Assembly: GCA_017469955.1 (NCBI GenBank)
Contig: JAFUFJ010000005.1
Coordinates: 186,001-250,000 of the forward strand
Source of the DNA: Prevotella sp.
Lineage (GTDB): Bacteria > Bacteroidota > Bacteroidia > Bacteroidales > Bacteroidaceae
Length of the DNA stretch: 64,000 nt
Direction of reading: 5' to 3'
A model generated the notes under the pieces. It searched no databases. It was given only the letters and a program-made list of their open reading frames with translations, and had not been told where the DNA came from. Below, one piece after another: positions 17,282 through 26,407 of the stretch. A program made the translations under genes and the position numbers. Position 1 is the first letter of the stretch. The number at the start of each line of letters is the position of its first letter.

Positions 17282-18052
17282 ATGAAGAAATCAGTATTTG
17301 CCGTAATGGCTTTGGTGCTGACAGCCGCTGCTGCTCAGGCACAAGAGAAGAAGTATCCCGAACCGATGCCCATGAAACCCGAGATGTCTGAGTACTGGAC
17401 ACCCCAGCCAAGGATAGTGACGCCGGGCAACATGGCCACACAAAGCGCGCCCTCCGACGCCATTATTCTCTTTGACGGGAAAGATCTCTCGGCATGGCAG
17501 CACTATAATGGCGACCCTGCTCAGTGGCCTATCAAGAACGGAGTGGTGACGGTTGACAAGTCGAAGGGCGACATCCGCACCCGTGAAGAGTTCGGGTCGT
17601 TCCAGTTGCACATCGAGTGGATGATTCCGAAAGGTATCGAAGGCGAGAGTCAAAGCCGAGGAAACAGCGGCGTATTCCTTCAGGGAAAATATGAAGTTCA
17701 GGTGCTTGACAGCTATGAAAACGAGACCTATGTGAACGGCATGGCTGGGTCAATCTACAAGCAAACTCCACCCCTTGTCAACGTGATGCGCAAGCCGGGC
17801 GAGTGGAATGTCTACGACATCATCTACAGTGCACCCGTGTTCAACGAAGACGGAACCTATCGTTTCAGACCCTATGTGACGGTGATTCAGAACGGCGTCG
17901 TGCTGCAAAATCACACAGAAATCTTGGGAACGACGGAGTGGATAGGATTCCCTCGCACCGAAAAACACGGCGACGGACCCATCATTTTGCAGTCGCATGG
18001 CGACCCAAGTGCTCCCATCAGCTTCCGTAATATCTGGATCAGAAGACTGTAG
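17282..18052 (+). CDS. Secreted DUF1080 protein (3-keto-disaccharide hydrolase-like)
   Basis: 256 residues from MKKSVFAVMAL; signal peptide residues 1-20 end AAAQAQ. The body is the DUF1080 domain, a concanavalin-like beta-sandwich. Family signatures are IILFDGKDLSAWQHYNG, the core RGNSGVFLQGKYEVQVLDSY, then AGSIYKQTPPL and PGEWNVYDI near the middle, and an end in SFRNIWIRRL. Members cleave 3-ketoglycosides made by Gfo/Idh/MocA-type oxidases. A secreted Gfo/Idh/MocA fusion sits about 9 kb away in this window, so the two could act in the same pathway, though they are not in one operon. The 57-base longer start is rejected for lack of a signal peptide there. Confidence 0.9.
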   Translation: MKKSVFAVMALVLTAAAAQAQEKKYPEPMPMKPEMSEYWTPQPRIVTPGNMATQSAPSDAIILFDGKDLSAWQHYNGDPAQWPIKNGVVTVDKSKGDIRTREEFGSFQLHIEWMIPKGIEGESQSRGNSGVFLQGKYEVQVLDSYENETYVNGMAGSIYKQTPPLVNVMRKPGEWNVYDIIYSAPVFNEDGTYRFRPYVTVIQNGVVLQNHTEILGTTEWIGFPRTEKHGDGPIILQSHGDPSAPISFRNIWIRRL

Positions 18053-18070
18053 AGGGAAAGGCTTCGCGCC

Positions 18071-18180
18071 GAGAAAGCTAAGGGTTCAGGTCGAGAAGTC
18101 TATGGGTTCTCGGTGAGAAAGGATAGCTTTCTTCAGCATAAACCTAAGACTTCTCATGCTGAAAGCTAAGCTTTCTCAAG
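18071..18180. repeat. 22-bp modular repeat array, A-type, five units
   Basis: 110 bp. Cores: GAGAAAGCTAAGGGTTCAG, GAGAAGTCTATGGGTTCTC, GAGAAAGGATAGCTTTCTT, CATAAACCTAAGACTTCTC, CTGAAAGCTAAGCTTTCTC. It starts 18 bases after the DUF1080 stop, in a convergent gap. Confidence 0.93.
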
Positions 18181-18272
18181 ATGAAGGCTGAAGAATGGAG
18201 GGACGAAGGGTAAGTTTTTTCCACCTGAAAAGAATCCGTTCGGCTCGTAACCATTTGACAATAAGCATAATG

Positions 18273-18308
18273 AAAGCGCCGAAGACCTTCCTGGTCTTCG
18301 GCGCTTTT
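18273..18308. terminator. Bidirectional hairpin terminator
   Basis: AAAGCGCCGAAGACC pairs with GGTCTTCGGCGCTTT around a TTCCT loop. It serves the convergent DUF1080 gene and the zincin gene. Confidence 0.85.
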
Positions 18309-18332
18309 GGTTTGCGAAGGGCAGCCGTCAGC

Positions 18333-20612
18333 CTATTTGCCTACATGCTTCCTGCCCTCGACGACCACTACTCCGCGGTAGTCTTCGCCGACCTGCTGGC
18401 CTTGCAGGTTGTATCGCTGCGCGCCAGAGGCCGTCTTTTCGGGTGTGACGATGCCGAGTTCCGACCCGCCTCCATAGTAGAACAGCTGGAAATTGCTGAA
18501 GATGACCCACGAGTTAGAGGGCGCCCGATTGCATGAGATACCGATGCGCAAGGTCGTCGTCGGGCTGCCATTCGAGGCTGTCAGCTTGGATTTCAGGGTG
18601 TTAAGATAGTTGCCCAAGAGGAAGAACCGGCGCGACGAATACATGTCATTGGGCACATAGACGGCAGGACTGCCTACGGAAATGTTGCCCGAGACTACCG
18701 ATTTTTCCGAAGCTCCGTCAAGGATGCCGCACAGCGGGGTCTGCTCTTTGCCCAAGAGCAGGTAGGCAGTAATCGTTTCAGTGCCGGCCTGATGGTTCTT
18801 ATAGGCGGTATCTATCGACGACGTGCGCTGGAAAGCATTCACACGCAGCTCATAGTTGCCCACCGGCATGGCCGTCAAATCCTGCGTGAACGTGAAGGTC
18901 TTCTGGAAGAACTCGGCGCAGTTGTTCTCGCAACGGGTGTCGGTTGACCACCCGTCTACGCTCTTCATCGAGGCGTTCTTGACAAGGAATGTGAGGTTGA
19001 ACGGTTTGCCTTCATCCGTAGCTATGGCCTGTCCGAGGAAGTCGACGGCAGCCTCTCTGGCCTGTGTCAGCAAGGAAGAAAGGCGTCCTACACTCATGTC
19101 GTCGTCCTGACTCTGGCTCTCAATCTGTGAGATGTACTGCTCAAAAGCCTCGTCGGCGTCGGCATTGCTGCCGGCATTGGTATGGGGAACCTTCAAGAGT
19201 TTGCGCAAGTCGGCAAGAAAAGAGCGAAGATTGCTCTTGGTACTCGCCACGAAAGTCTTCTCCAGACGTCTGGCTTCAGCCTCAGAAAGCACCAGCCAAC
19301 GCTGTGAAACGGCCGTGTTGGCCATGTCGTATGCCTGGGTTGTCAGCTGTCCTCCTGCCCTTGGTGCCACACAAGAGGGTGCAGACGACTTGGAAGGCAT
19401 CACCATCCAGTAGCTTCTGTGCTTGACTGTTGTGCTGACATCGGTACGCGAGCGCATGAGTTGGAGCGTCTGTCCTTCGGTCGTATCAGTGCAACTAAAG
19501 GTGTGACGGGCATAGACGAGCCTGTGACCTGTGGCCGCATTGACCAACTGATAGTACTGAGTCTGGGGATCATACTCAGGATACCAGGCCGCATGGTCGT
19601 CGGTAAAGGGGCTGTCGACGATGGTCCAAACCACTTTTCCGTCTTCTTTCTCATAGAGATAGCTGTCCTCCAGTCCGAATTCCGACGACTCACTTTTGAT
19701 ATAATACTTCTGGTTGTCGTCGTAACTGAGGGTATAGGCCGGGGTGGCAAAGCCCGAAGTAGGGGGTAGACCGTCCTCTCCAAGGGCCTGACAGATCGAC
19801 ACGTTACCCACATAAAGCATCTCCTCGCCGGTGTCTTCCCAGTTGCCGTTGATGCCGTAAGGCCACATATGCTGGGTGTCTCCCCAAAGGCTTGCCCCGC
19901 CATCGTTATCCAGGAAGCGCACGATCTCTGTGGCTCTCTCGCCTAACCAGCGCCCGCTGTTGCCGTCAGCCCTCAGGTTTGCGTTCCACCACATGTCTTG
20001 TGTTCCCACACCTATGCCATGAGCCATCTCATGAAGTATCGTGCCTACACGCTGATAATCCTGGTTTGGACCGATACGCATCCAGCCTCCATACGAGCAG
20101 TCGGCTGTCGGAATATCGGCACCAAAGCCCACATTGACGTAGTAGCCCTGTATGCTCGTGAAGCGGTTGTAGTAGGAAACAGCCCGTTCAAGCTCAGGCT
20201 TTACGCGGTTGACAAAGTCGGTTGGGCTGTCGTCGCGTATGCCATATGTGACGCTACCGCGAGGAAGGGTGTAGACTTTCAGGGGCTGTCCGTAGATTAC
20301 TGAGCCGTCTTTCAGGCGGGCATAGCCACGGATATAGTAGCGAGTGGCGGGAGTCAAATGCTCCATCACATAGATGTTTCCGTGATGGCCGATGACTCTG
20401 TCGGACAGGAGGTCGCCGGTCGTGGGCGACGTGGTTGTGCTGCTATAGCAGAAAACCATGGCAACGGCGTCGCCATCCGCTACATTGCTCAGCGTGATTC
20501 GGCCGTAGATGGCATCTGAACCGACAATCATGCGCTCGACGGTGGTTACGCTTTGCGCCCTGACAACTGCCGAGAGCAGTATTGCAAAGATACAGATCAT
20601 CAGCTTCTTCAT
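18333..20612 (-). CDS. Secreted zinc-metalloprotease-like protein with type IX sorting tail
   Basis: 759 residues from MKKLMICIF; residues 1-20 are a signal peptide ending RAQ. Residues about 25-120 look like a fibronectin-type beta domain (LTPATRYYIRGYARL). Residues about 125-290 hold a zincin core, TILHEMAHGIGVGTQ, with the HExxH zinc motif at 194-198. The third ligand of classical metzincins (HExxHxxGxxH) is not there, since that position is Thr. A ricin-like or lectin-like segment follows (about 330-430), then a helical region and a beta domain. The C-terminus reads YNLQGQQVG then GVVVVEGRKHVGK, the short sorting tail of Prevotella-type T9SS cargo. Peptidase activity is inferred only from the motif. 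Confidence 0.75.
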   Translation of the reverse strand: MKKLMICIFAILLSAVVRAQSVTTVERMIVGSDAIYGRITLSNVADGDAVAMVFCYSSTTTSPTTGDLLSDRVIGHHGNIYVMEHLTPATRYYIRGYARLKDGSVIYGQPLKVYTLPRGSVTYGIRDDSPTDFVNRVKPELERAVSYYNRFTSIQGYYVNVGFGADIPTADCSYGGWMRIGPNQDYQRVGTILHEMAHGIGVGTQDMWWNANLRADGNSGRWLGERATEIVRFLDNDGGASLWGDTQHMWPYGINGNWEDTGEEMLYVGNVSICQALGEDGLPPTSGFATPAYTLSYDDNQKYYIKSESSEFGLEDSYLYEKEDGKVVWTIVDSPFTDDHAAWYPEYDPQTQYYQLVNAATGHRLVYARHTFSCTDTTEGQTLQLMRSRTDVSTTVKHRSYWMVMPSKSSAPSCVAPRAGGQLTTQAYDMANTAVSQRWLVLSEAEARRLEKTFVASTKSNLRSFLADLRKLLKVPHTNAGSNADADEAFEQYISQIESQSQDDDMSVGRLSSLLTQAREAAVDFLGQAIATDEGKPFNLTFLVKNASMKSVDGWSTDTRCENNCAEFFQKTFTFTQDLTAMPVGNYELRVNAFQRTSSIDTAYKNHQAGTETITAYLLLGKEQTPLCGILDGASEKSVVSGNISVGSPAVYVPNDMYSSRRFFLLGNYLNTLKSKLTASNGSPTTTLRIGISCNRAPSNSWVIFSNFQLFYYGGGSELGIVTPEKTASGAQRYNLQGQQVGEDYRGVVVVEGRKHVGK

Positions 20613-20660
20613 TTCGATTGTTGTGCTGATAGGTTGTTGTAACAGGTTGGTTTTCGTGTG

Positions 20661-20691
20661 CAAATGTACGATTTTTTTGCCTATTGCCAAA
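20661..20691 (-). promoter_or_regulatory. Promoter for the zincin gene
   Basis: On the minus strand, TTTG (20688-20691), 19 bases, then TACATTTG (20661-20668). It lies about 48 bases before the ATG at 20612 and excludes the longer open frame. Confidence 0.65.
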
Positions 20692-20756
20692 TCTGAGACC
20701 CACTTTATGGCCCGGCCGGCTGTTCTTTCACCGTTTTTCCGCTCAGGAAAGGCCGT

Positions 20757-20866
20757 GAGAAAGCTATCCCTTATGGTCGAGAAGTCATAGCTTTATGGCC
20801 GAGAAAGGATAGCTTTATTGACAATAACCCATAGACTTCTCACCCTGAAAGCTTAGCTTTCTCGGG
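20757..20866. repeat. 22-bp modular repeat array, A-type, five units
   Basis: 110 bp. Cores: GAGAAAGCTATCCCTTATG, GAGAAGTCATAGCTTTATG, GAGAAAGGATAGCTTTATT, AATAACCCATAGACTTCTC, CTGAAAGCTTAGCTTTCTC. It lies between two tandem minus-strand genes; the rest of the gap shows nothing. Confidence 0.93.
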
Positions 20867-20959
20867 AAGAAGGCAAAAAGATGAGGGTCGGAAGGACGAG
20901 AAATATGGAGCAAAAGGGCATGCCATGCCGGTGTAAACGACTGGGAACGAGCCGCTAAG

Positions 20960-21931
20960 CTACGCCTGAAGCTGCTCTTGACGGCGGTGTTGCCAGATCT
21001 CAACCGAGTTGATGATGTTCTGCCAGAGGATGTAACATCCCGGACCTACGGAAGACAAAGGGTTGAGATAGGTGTAGGCTATCCAGATGGCAAAGGCCGT
21101 ATTTTTCTGACCAAGGGCCTGTCCGGCCTCCACGATACGGCCGGAATAGTGGCCTATCCATCGCCCTACTGCAAACTGAACGATGCAGAACACGAGCCCA
21201 AGCAGGCCTATCGTGAGCAGCAAGGCTACGGTGGTCTGGGCATGACAGATGTTCTTCACGGTCGTACCCGTGACGATAGCCAGCGAGACAGCCCACAGAT
21301 AGTAGGAGAGATCCTTGACAGAAATGATGCGCTTGTGCAAGGAATGCAGGGCATGTTTGGTGACATAGGCCAGCAGCATCGGCAAGACAAGTACCATGCA
21401 AACCTTATGAAGTATCAGCAGAAAGGCCGACCAGAACGTCATGTCGGCATCCTTTTCAACCAGAGGAAAACAAAGCGGTATGGCCAGGGCCGTGATGAAA
21501 TTCGACAAGAACGTGTAGGTTGTCATCTGTTCAAGGTTGCCTCCGAGCTTCTGAGTCACCACCGGAGCCGCCGCCGCACATGGCGCTACTACGCAACAAA
21601 GCAGGGCCTCCATGAGCACGAGTTCGCTGCCTTCAAGGCGATAAGTCAGGATGATGCCCATCAGAATGGCCACGAACACCATCTGGAACAGAGCCACCCA
21701 CAGATGCCATCCCACAGGCTTCATCTTGTGAAAGTCCACCTTACAGAACGTGACATATAGGATGAAGAACATGAACAACGGCAGGATAGCATCGAAGAAG
21801 GGGGCCATAGCCGTGGCAGCAGGGTCAAGAATCGGCACGTAGGCGAACAGCAAATACAGGACGCTACCTGTCGCAATAGCAATAGGCAGCGTCCAGTTCT
21901 TGAAGAAACGTATCAGGTCTTTCCTATTCAT
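20960..21931 (-). CDS. Bile acid:sodium symporter (BASS) family transporter
   Basis: 323 residues with about ten hydrophobic segments. The pair of BASS features is present: a first repeat with EALLCCVVAPCAAAAPVVTQ (discontinuous helix 4) and a second with GQALGQKNTAFAIWIAYTYL (helix 9). Members import organic anions with Na+ through the inner membrane. The start overlaps the end of the GH127 gene by eight bases, so the two are translationally coupled. An oligosaccharide product or aromatic acid released nearby is a possible substrate, but this is a guess from position. Confidence 0.8.
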   Translation of the reverse strand: MNRKDLIRFFKNWTLPIAIATGSVLYLLFAYVPILDPAATAMAPFFDAILPLFMFFILYVTFCKVDFHKMKPVGWHLWVALFQMVFVAILMGIILTYRLEGSELVLMEALLCCVVAPCAAAAPVVTQKLGGNLEQMTTYTFLSNFITALAIPLCFPLVEKDADMTFWSAFLLILHKVCMVLVLPMLLAYVTKHALHSLHKRIISVKDLSYYLWAVSLAIVTGTTVKNICHAQTTVALLLTIGLLGLVFCIVQFAVGRWIGHYSGRIVEAGQALGQKNTAFAIWIAYTYLNPLSSVGPGCYILWQNIINSVEIWQHRRQEQLQA

Positions 21932-23765
21932 CGGTATCGATCCATACCTTCATCTTAGAGGCATCACGGTTGTCCCAGGCATAATAGGGAATGAGACGGA
22001 GCACCTCTCTGCCGTTGTCGGCTGTGATTCCTTGCATACCTTGCAGCATTCCGCCGAGCGAACAGAGGGCAAATCGTGTCGTCGACGACAACCTGAATGA
22101 GTCATAGGTGCCGGCATTGTCAATGGCTTCGGCACAATAGACGAGCGGTCCGCGCTGTATAGCTCGCTTGCCTTTGTCCTCTTTCACGCGCTCATCGGCA
22201 GCCACTTTCTCGACGGGCATGGCCAGTTGCAGCTCTACAACGTCGCCTTTCTTCCACTTCCGGCTAAGCTTTGCGTAGCCCTTTTCTTCGGAAACAGCCC
22301 CTGAAGGCTTGCCGTTCACGGTCACTTTGTAGGCCTTACACCACCCTGGAATGCGCATTTTCAGGGCCTTGTCCATGCCATTTCTGAAGGTGATGCGAAT
22401 GGTTCCATCCCAAGGATACTGCGTGTTCATGGCCAGAGAGACCTGCTTTCCGTCGACGTTCAGCGAGGCTTCGTTGCCGATATAGAGGTTAACGTAGAGC
22501 GCATCTCTCGATGTTCCATATACATAATTGCCAACAGAGGGCAGGAAACGCGATACGTTGCTGGGGCAGCATGCACAGCCAAACCAGGCTTGACGGTGGT
22601 GGTTGCCGTCGGCTTCAAGCGGGTTTACGTAGAAGAACCGGTCGCCTTCAAGGTTTACTCCGGCGAGAACTCCGTTGTACATTGCCCGTTCAAGCACGTC
22701 AATATACTTAGCTTCGCCCGAGAATTGGTTCATCCTATAGTTCCACAACACCATGCCTATCGAGGCGCAAGTCTCACAATAGGCCGACGCATTGGGCAGG
22801 CTATAGTCTTCCGAGAAGCCTTCATTAGTGGCTGTTTGGCCAATTCCGCCGGTGATATACATATTGCGGTCGACCACGTCGTGCCACAGTTCGTCGAGAG
22901 CTTCCATGTATCCGGTGCCCTGTTTGTAGGCCGTTATGTCGGCCATTCCACAGAAAAGATACATCAGCCGGACGGCATGTCCGCCTATGTTCTCTAAGTT
23001 TCGCAGGGGTACTTCGTCCTGATAGTAGACCTTGTTCCACGGTCCGTTAGGGCCTATTCCGTGGCCATGTCCGCGCTCTTCGAGCAGCCAGTAGGCGAAG
23101 TTGAGGTATTTTTCTTCGCCTGTCGTCTCATAGAGCTTCACCAGAGCCAGTTCGATTTCTTCGTGTCCGGGCACCCAATGTCGCTTGCCCGGGCCAAAGA
23201 TCGACATCATGTGGTCGGCCATTCTCTCGCACACTTTTAGGAACTTGTCCTTGCCAGTGGCCAGATAGTAGGCCACAGCTCCCTCGATCATGTGTCCCGC
23301 ACAGTACATTTCATGGCGATCCATGTCGGTCCATCTCTTGTCGAGACCTGTGAGTGTATAGTAAGTATTGATATATCCGTCCTCGCGTTGTGCCGTTTCC
23401 ATGTAGTCAATCCATTGGTCAAGCTTGGCTTCAAGGGCCTTATCTGGGTGGTTGACAAGGCTGTATGCCATGCCCTCCATTGCCTTATATACGTCAGAAT
23501 CGTCGAAGAAGATGCCCGAGTGCCGGCCTTCTCCACGCCCTGCATTGATAAAGTTCTGGATGCGACCTGTCTGGTTTTCTATCTGGTCGATGCACGTTGG
23601 AAGGGTCGCAGTGACGTGACGTTCGAGCCTCGGCGACCAGAAGTCATCGGCAATACGCACGTGTGAGAAGTCCACTTGGTTAACAACTTTCTGTGTGTTT
23701 CCTCCCTCTGCCGAGGCTGAAAGGCAAGCCATCAGGACGAGAGCAGTCAGCAAAATCTTTTTCAT
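21924..23765 (-). CDS. Glycoside hydrolase family 127 (beta-L-arabinofuranosidase-like), secreted
   Basis: 613 residues; signal peptide residues 1-19 end SASA. GH127 enzymes remove beta-L-arabinofuranose from plant glycans with a zinc-bound catalytic Cys. The fold opening VDFSHVRIADDFWSPRLERH is diagnostic. The metal and nucleophile cluster is visible as WFGCACCPSNVSR with an upstream YCETCASIG segment, and GHMIEGAVAYYLATGK and TGGIGQ are also conserved. With GH28 and rhamnose genes in the same window it suggests use of pectin side chains. A BASS transporter gene overlaps its 3' end. Confidence 0.93.
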   Translation of the reverse strand: MKKILLTALVLMACLSASAEGGNTQKVVNQVDFSHVRIADDFWSPRLERHVTATLPTCIDQIENQTGRIQNFINAGRGEGRHSGIFFDDSDVYKAMEGMAYSLVNHPDKALEAKLDQWIDYMETAQREDGYINTYYTLTGLDKRWTDMDRHEMYCAGHMIEGAVAYYLATGKDKFLKVCERMADHMMSIFGPGKRHWVPGHEEIELALVKLYETTGEEKYLNFAYWLLEERGHGHGIGPNGPWNKVYYQDEVPLRNLENIGGHAVRLMYLFCGMADITAYKQGTGYMEALDELWHDVVDRNMYITGGIGQTATNEGFSEDYSLPNASAYCETCASIGMVLWNYRMNQFSGEAKYIDVLERAMYNGVLAGVNLEGDRFFYVNPLEADGNHHRQAWFGCACCPSNVSRFLPSVGNYVYGTSRDALYVNLYIGNEASLNVDGKQVSLAMNTQYPWDGTIRITFRNGMDKALKMRIPGWCKAYKVTVNGKPSGAVSEEKGYAKLSRKWKKGDVVELQLAMPVEKVAADERVKEDKGKRAIQRGPLVYCAEAIDNAGTYDSFRLSSTTRFALCSLGGMLQGMQGITADNGREVLRLIPYYAWDNRDASKMKVWIDTDE

Positions 23766-23796
23766 AGGCTGTCGGTATTATTGTTATTATGCTCCG

Positions 23797-23842
23797 CAAA
23801 GGTACGAAAAGAAGAGCGAAATGCAAAAAAAAATTTGCATTT
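23797..23842 (-). promoter_or_regulatory. Promoter with overlapping inverted repeat for GH127-BASS
   Basis: On the minus strand, TTTG (23824-23827), 19 bases, then TACCTTTG (23797-23804) preceded by TTCG. The -33 box sits inside an inverted repeat, AAATGCAAA...TTTGCATTT (23819-23842), a likely operator. The layout resembles the purL and aldo/keto reductase promoters. Confidence 0.65.
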
Positions 23843-23936
23843 CCGAGCGAGAGTAACTTATTTAAAAGTACAAAAAATTCTGGGATTTTTACGTATAGTG
23901 AATAAAAATGTCAAGACCTTTGCCGGCCTTCTCGCT

Positions 23937-24046
23937 GAGAAAGCTAAGGGTTTAGGGTGAGAAGTCATAGAGTTATCAGCGAGAAAGCTATGGGTTATCG
24001 GCAAGAAAGCTAAGACTTCTCGCCCTGAAGTCTTAGCTTTCTCGAG
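23937..24046. repeat. 22-bp modular repeat array, A-type, five units
   Basis: 110 bp. Cores: GAGAAAGCTAAGGGTTTAG, GAGAAGTCATAGAGTTATC, GAGAAAGCTATGGGTTATC, AAGAAAGCTAAGACTTCTC, CTGAAGTCTTAGCTTTCTC. It lies between tandem minus-strand genes. Bases 24047-24153 show no other feature. Confidence 0.93.
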
Positions 24047-24153
24047 GACTTCCATCAGGAAAGGCGCACATCTTGGGCCGGAGTTCGCCCGCAAGACGTG
24101 CGCCATCTGTGGCTGAAGGCTGTCTTCTGAGTCTTTCTTTGCTTTGTCTGCAG

Positions 24154-25056
24154 TCAGTTTTTCGACACCCAGACGATGTGCATCTGTGACAACTCTGTGC
24201 GCGATTCGCCGTTGGGCGTCATGGTAGTGATCACTACTTCCTTCGGCCATCCGTCGGGAAAATAGGAATACGAATAGTGTATCGTCTGCTGAACGCTGCC
24301 CGGGGCAACCGTCTCTATGCGCATATAGAGCTGATAGTCGTCGTCGAAGTCGTAGGCTTCGTCGCCGGTTTTGCCCTTCGAAGCTTCGATGTGTATCCGT
24401 TGTCCGTCGGCTTCCACGTCGTCTTCGCCCACCTCAAACTGCTGGCCATGCATCAGAAGCAGCAGGCCTGCATAGCTTTCTTCGAGCATCTGCTCGCTGC
24501 TTCCATAGCGTTCTTCCAATGCTTTTTTGAGCTGTTTCTCAAGCTCTGGCTGCGAGATCTGGGTGTAGAGCGACGGATTGTCCTCGTACATCTTCCGCGC
24601 ATAGACGGTCAGGTTGTCGGAGATCTTCTTCTTAAGCTCCCTGAAGTTTTCAATCTTCTGCGGCTGACCCACTTCGTTGGTCTGCACGATCATCTTGGCT
24701 CCTTGGTTTGACTGGCCCATCAGCTGCAGCGTCTTGCCTCGGAAAGAGGTCGTGTCGGAAGGCTCATATTCCTGTGTTTTGAATGCAAGGCGGTAGCCTT
24801 TCTTCGTGGAATCAGCCACGCAAACCTCAAATCTTGTGCGCACAGAGCTGTCGGTGATGGTGTCGTTGCCTTCGATATGTCCCTCGAGAGAGTAAGAGTC
24901 GTAGACCAGCGTGTCGGTCTTGTAGAACCATGCCACTATGCTTACCGTCGAATCAAGGTAGGCCTCCAGGTCTTGAACGACGACATCTTCCTGCGCAAAG
25001 ACTGCCTGCAGCGGGGCAAGAAGCAGCGCGACAAGCATGAAAACTGTTTTCTTCAT
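24154..25056 (-). CDS. Secreted protein of unknown function
   Basis: 300 residues from MKKTVFMLVALLLAPLQ; signal peptide residues 1-20 end VFAQ. I do not recognise a domain. The mature chain is acidic, with a beta-rich front (TVSIVAWFYKTDTLVYDSYS), a charged helical middle (ELEKQLKKALEERYGSSEQM) and a final beta region ending SQMHIVWVSKN. Start options are 25062 (MDMKK) and 25056; a promoter box at 25081 rules out the much longer open frame to 25488. It is monocistronic and divergent from the hydrolase gene at 25321. Confidence 0.75.
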   Translation of the reverse strand: MKKTVFMLVALLLAPLQAVFAQEDVVVQDLEAYLDSTVSIVAWFYKTDTLVYDSYSLEGHIEGNDTITDSSVRTRFEVCVADSTKKGYRLAFKTQEYEPSDTTSFRGKTLQLMGQSNQGAKMIVQTNEVGQPQKIENFRELKKKISDNLTVYARKMYEDNPSLYTQISQPELEKQLKKALEERYGSSEQMLEESYAGLLLLMHGQQFEVGEDDVEADGQRIHIEASKGKTGDEAYDFDDDYQLYMRIETVAPGSVQQTIHYSYSYFPDGWPKEVVITTMTPNGESRTELSQMHIVWVSKN

Positions 25057-25080
25057 ATCCATGATTTTTCTAAAACACGG

Positions 25081-25088
25081 CAAAGATA
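25081..25088 (-). promoter_or_regulatory. Promoter -7 box for the unknown secreted protein
   Basis: Minus-strand TATCTTTG about 25 bases before the ATG at 25056. Confidence 0.55.
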
Positions 25089-25216
25089 CCATTTTCCTGA
25101 CGAACAAAAGAAAAAAGAAACAGGAATTTAGCCCATGCGGTCGTTTTCCGACAGTCTTGGCTATCACCGAAATTACTCTGCACTCGGCAATGAAAAGAAA
25201 AATCATTCGTTTTTCT

Positions 25217-25247
25217 TTTGCATTGCCCTCGTTTTTGCGTAATTTTG
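25217..25247 (+). promoter_or_regulatory. Promoter for the two-domain hydrolase gene
   Basis: TTTG (25217-25220), 19 bases, TAATTTTG (25240-25247). An inverted repeat, AATGA...TCATT, lies just upstream at about 25189-25207, and the context TTCGTTTTTCTTTTGCATTG matches the purL promoters closely. Confidence 0.65.
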
Positions 25248-25320
25248 CAAAAATGGCCGGGAAGCCTGACGGTTGCCGGCATGAAACCCACGGGACATTC
25301 CCGGAAAAAGACTTCTGACT

Positions 25321-26295
25321 ATGGAACAGAACCCCTACTTGAAGCAGTTTCCCGACTTGATGGCGGGCAAGAAGATGATGTATGTCCACGGATTCGGCTC
25401 GTCGGCGCAAAGCGGAACGGTGAAGCTGCTGCGCACGACTTTTCCCGAAACCGAGGTAGTGGCCTATGACTTGCCGGTGGAACCCCATGAGGCTATTATA
25501 TTATTAAGGAACGCATGCGCGCGAGAAAAGCCCGACCTCATCATCGGAACCTCGATGGGAGGCATGTACACCGAGCAGCTCTATGGCTTTGACCGCATCT
25601 GTGTGAACCCGGCAATGCAGATTGCCGACACGATGGCTGCCCACGGATTAACGGGAAAACAGTCGTTCTTCAACCCCAGACAAGACGGGATACAGGAGTT
25701 CTATGTGGACAAACCGCTCGTGAAACGCTACCGGGAAGTGTCTGAACAGCGCTTCTCGGGCACGGGAGGCGTGTGCTATGGTCTCTTCGGCGACGAGGAT
25801 GATGTGGTGGATACGTTCGACATGTTCAGCGAACACTATCCGAACAGCATCCGCTTTCATGGCGGACATCGCATCACTGACAACACGTTCATGCACTACA
25901 TCGTGCCGGTTGTCCGCTGGATAGACGACCGTCAAGAGCACCGCCAGCGACCCATCGTCTACATCGACTTCGACACTCTTGCCGACAACCATGGCCATCC
26001 TGCCTCGTCGATGCACAAAGCCTACGAGATGCTGATCGAGCACTATGAGGTGTATCTCGTAGCTCCGTCGCCCGACAAGGGCGGAGAAAAGGAGCGATGG
26101 GCAGAGCAATACCTCAGTACTCCGGCATGGCACCGCACCATCTACACCAACCAACCCGGGCTGCTCTACGGCGACTATTTCGTGACAAGGAAAGCAAAGG
26201 GCGACTATATGGCCACGTGCGTCGAGTTCGGAAGCAGCGAATTCAAGACTTGGGAGGAAGTGATCAGCTACTTCGACATGCTGGGAGGCCAGTAG
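25321..26295 (+). CDS. YqiA-like alpha/beta hydrolase fused to a HAD-like C-terminal domain
   Basis: 324 residues, cytoplasmic. Residues about 15-200 are an alpha/beta hydrolase of the UPF0227/YqiA type: MMYVHGFGSSAQSGTVKLL at the start, the nucleophile elbow GTSMGG near residue 80, and GGHRITD near the end with the catalytic His. Residues about 213-324 begin PIVYIDFDTLADN and continue into a 5'-nucleotidase-like (NT5C) pattern, where DxD-type Asp residues would normally act. The motif is DFDTL here, with the second Asp kept, so phosphatase activity is possible. YqiA members are esterases. I have not seen this pairing named and the function is unknown. The stop codon lies inside a solo 22-bp repeat unit. 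Confidence 0.75.
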   Translation: MEQNPYLKQFPDLMAGKKMMYVHGFGSSAQSGTVKLLRTTFPETEVVAYDLPVEPHEAIILLRNACAREKPDLIIGTSMGGMYTEQLYGFDRICVNPAMQIADTMAAHGLTGKQSFFNPRQDGIQEFYVDKPLVKRYREVSEQRFSGTGGVCYGLFGDEDDVVDTFDMFSEHYPNSIRFHGGHRITDNTFMHYIVPVVRWIDDRQEHRQRPIVYIDFDTLADNHGHPASSMHKAYEMLIEHYEVYLVAPSPDKGGEKERWAEQYLSTPAWHRTIYTNQPGLLYGDYFVTRKAKGDYMATCVEFGSSEFKTWEEVISYFDMLGGQ

Positions 26296-26311
26296 AAGCC
26301 TTAGCTTTCTC
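26293..26311. repeat. Solo A-type repeat unit overlapping a stop codon
   Basis: TAGAAGCCTTAGCTTTCTC has the A-type core and right arm. Its first three bases are the TAG stop of the preceding gene. No further units follow in register. Confidence 0.5.
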
Positions 26312-26407
26312 GGCAGGAAGCGCCGGCAGTTGCGAGGAGAATGGCGGGGAGTCTGCCGCAGTATCACGCACAATCATCTGAACGTCAGGCAGATAGTTCA
26401 GACTCTT

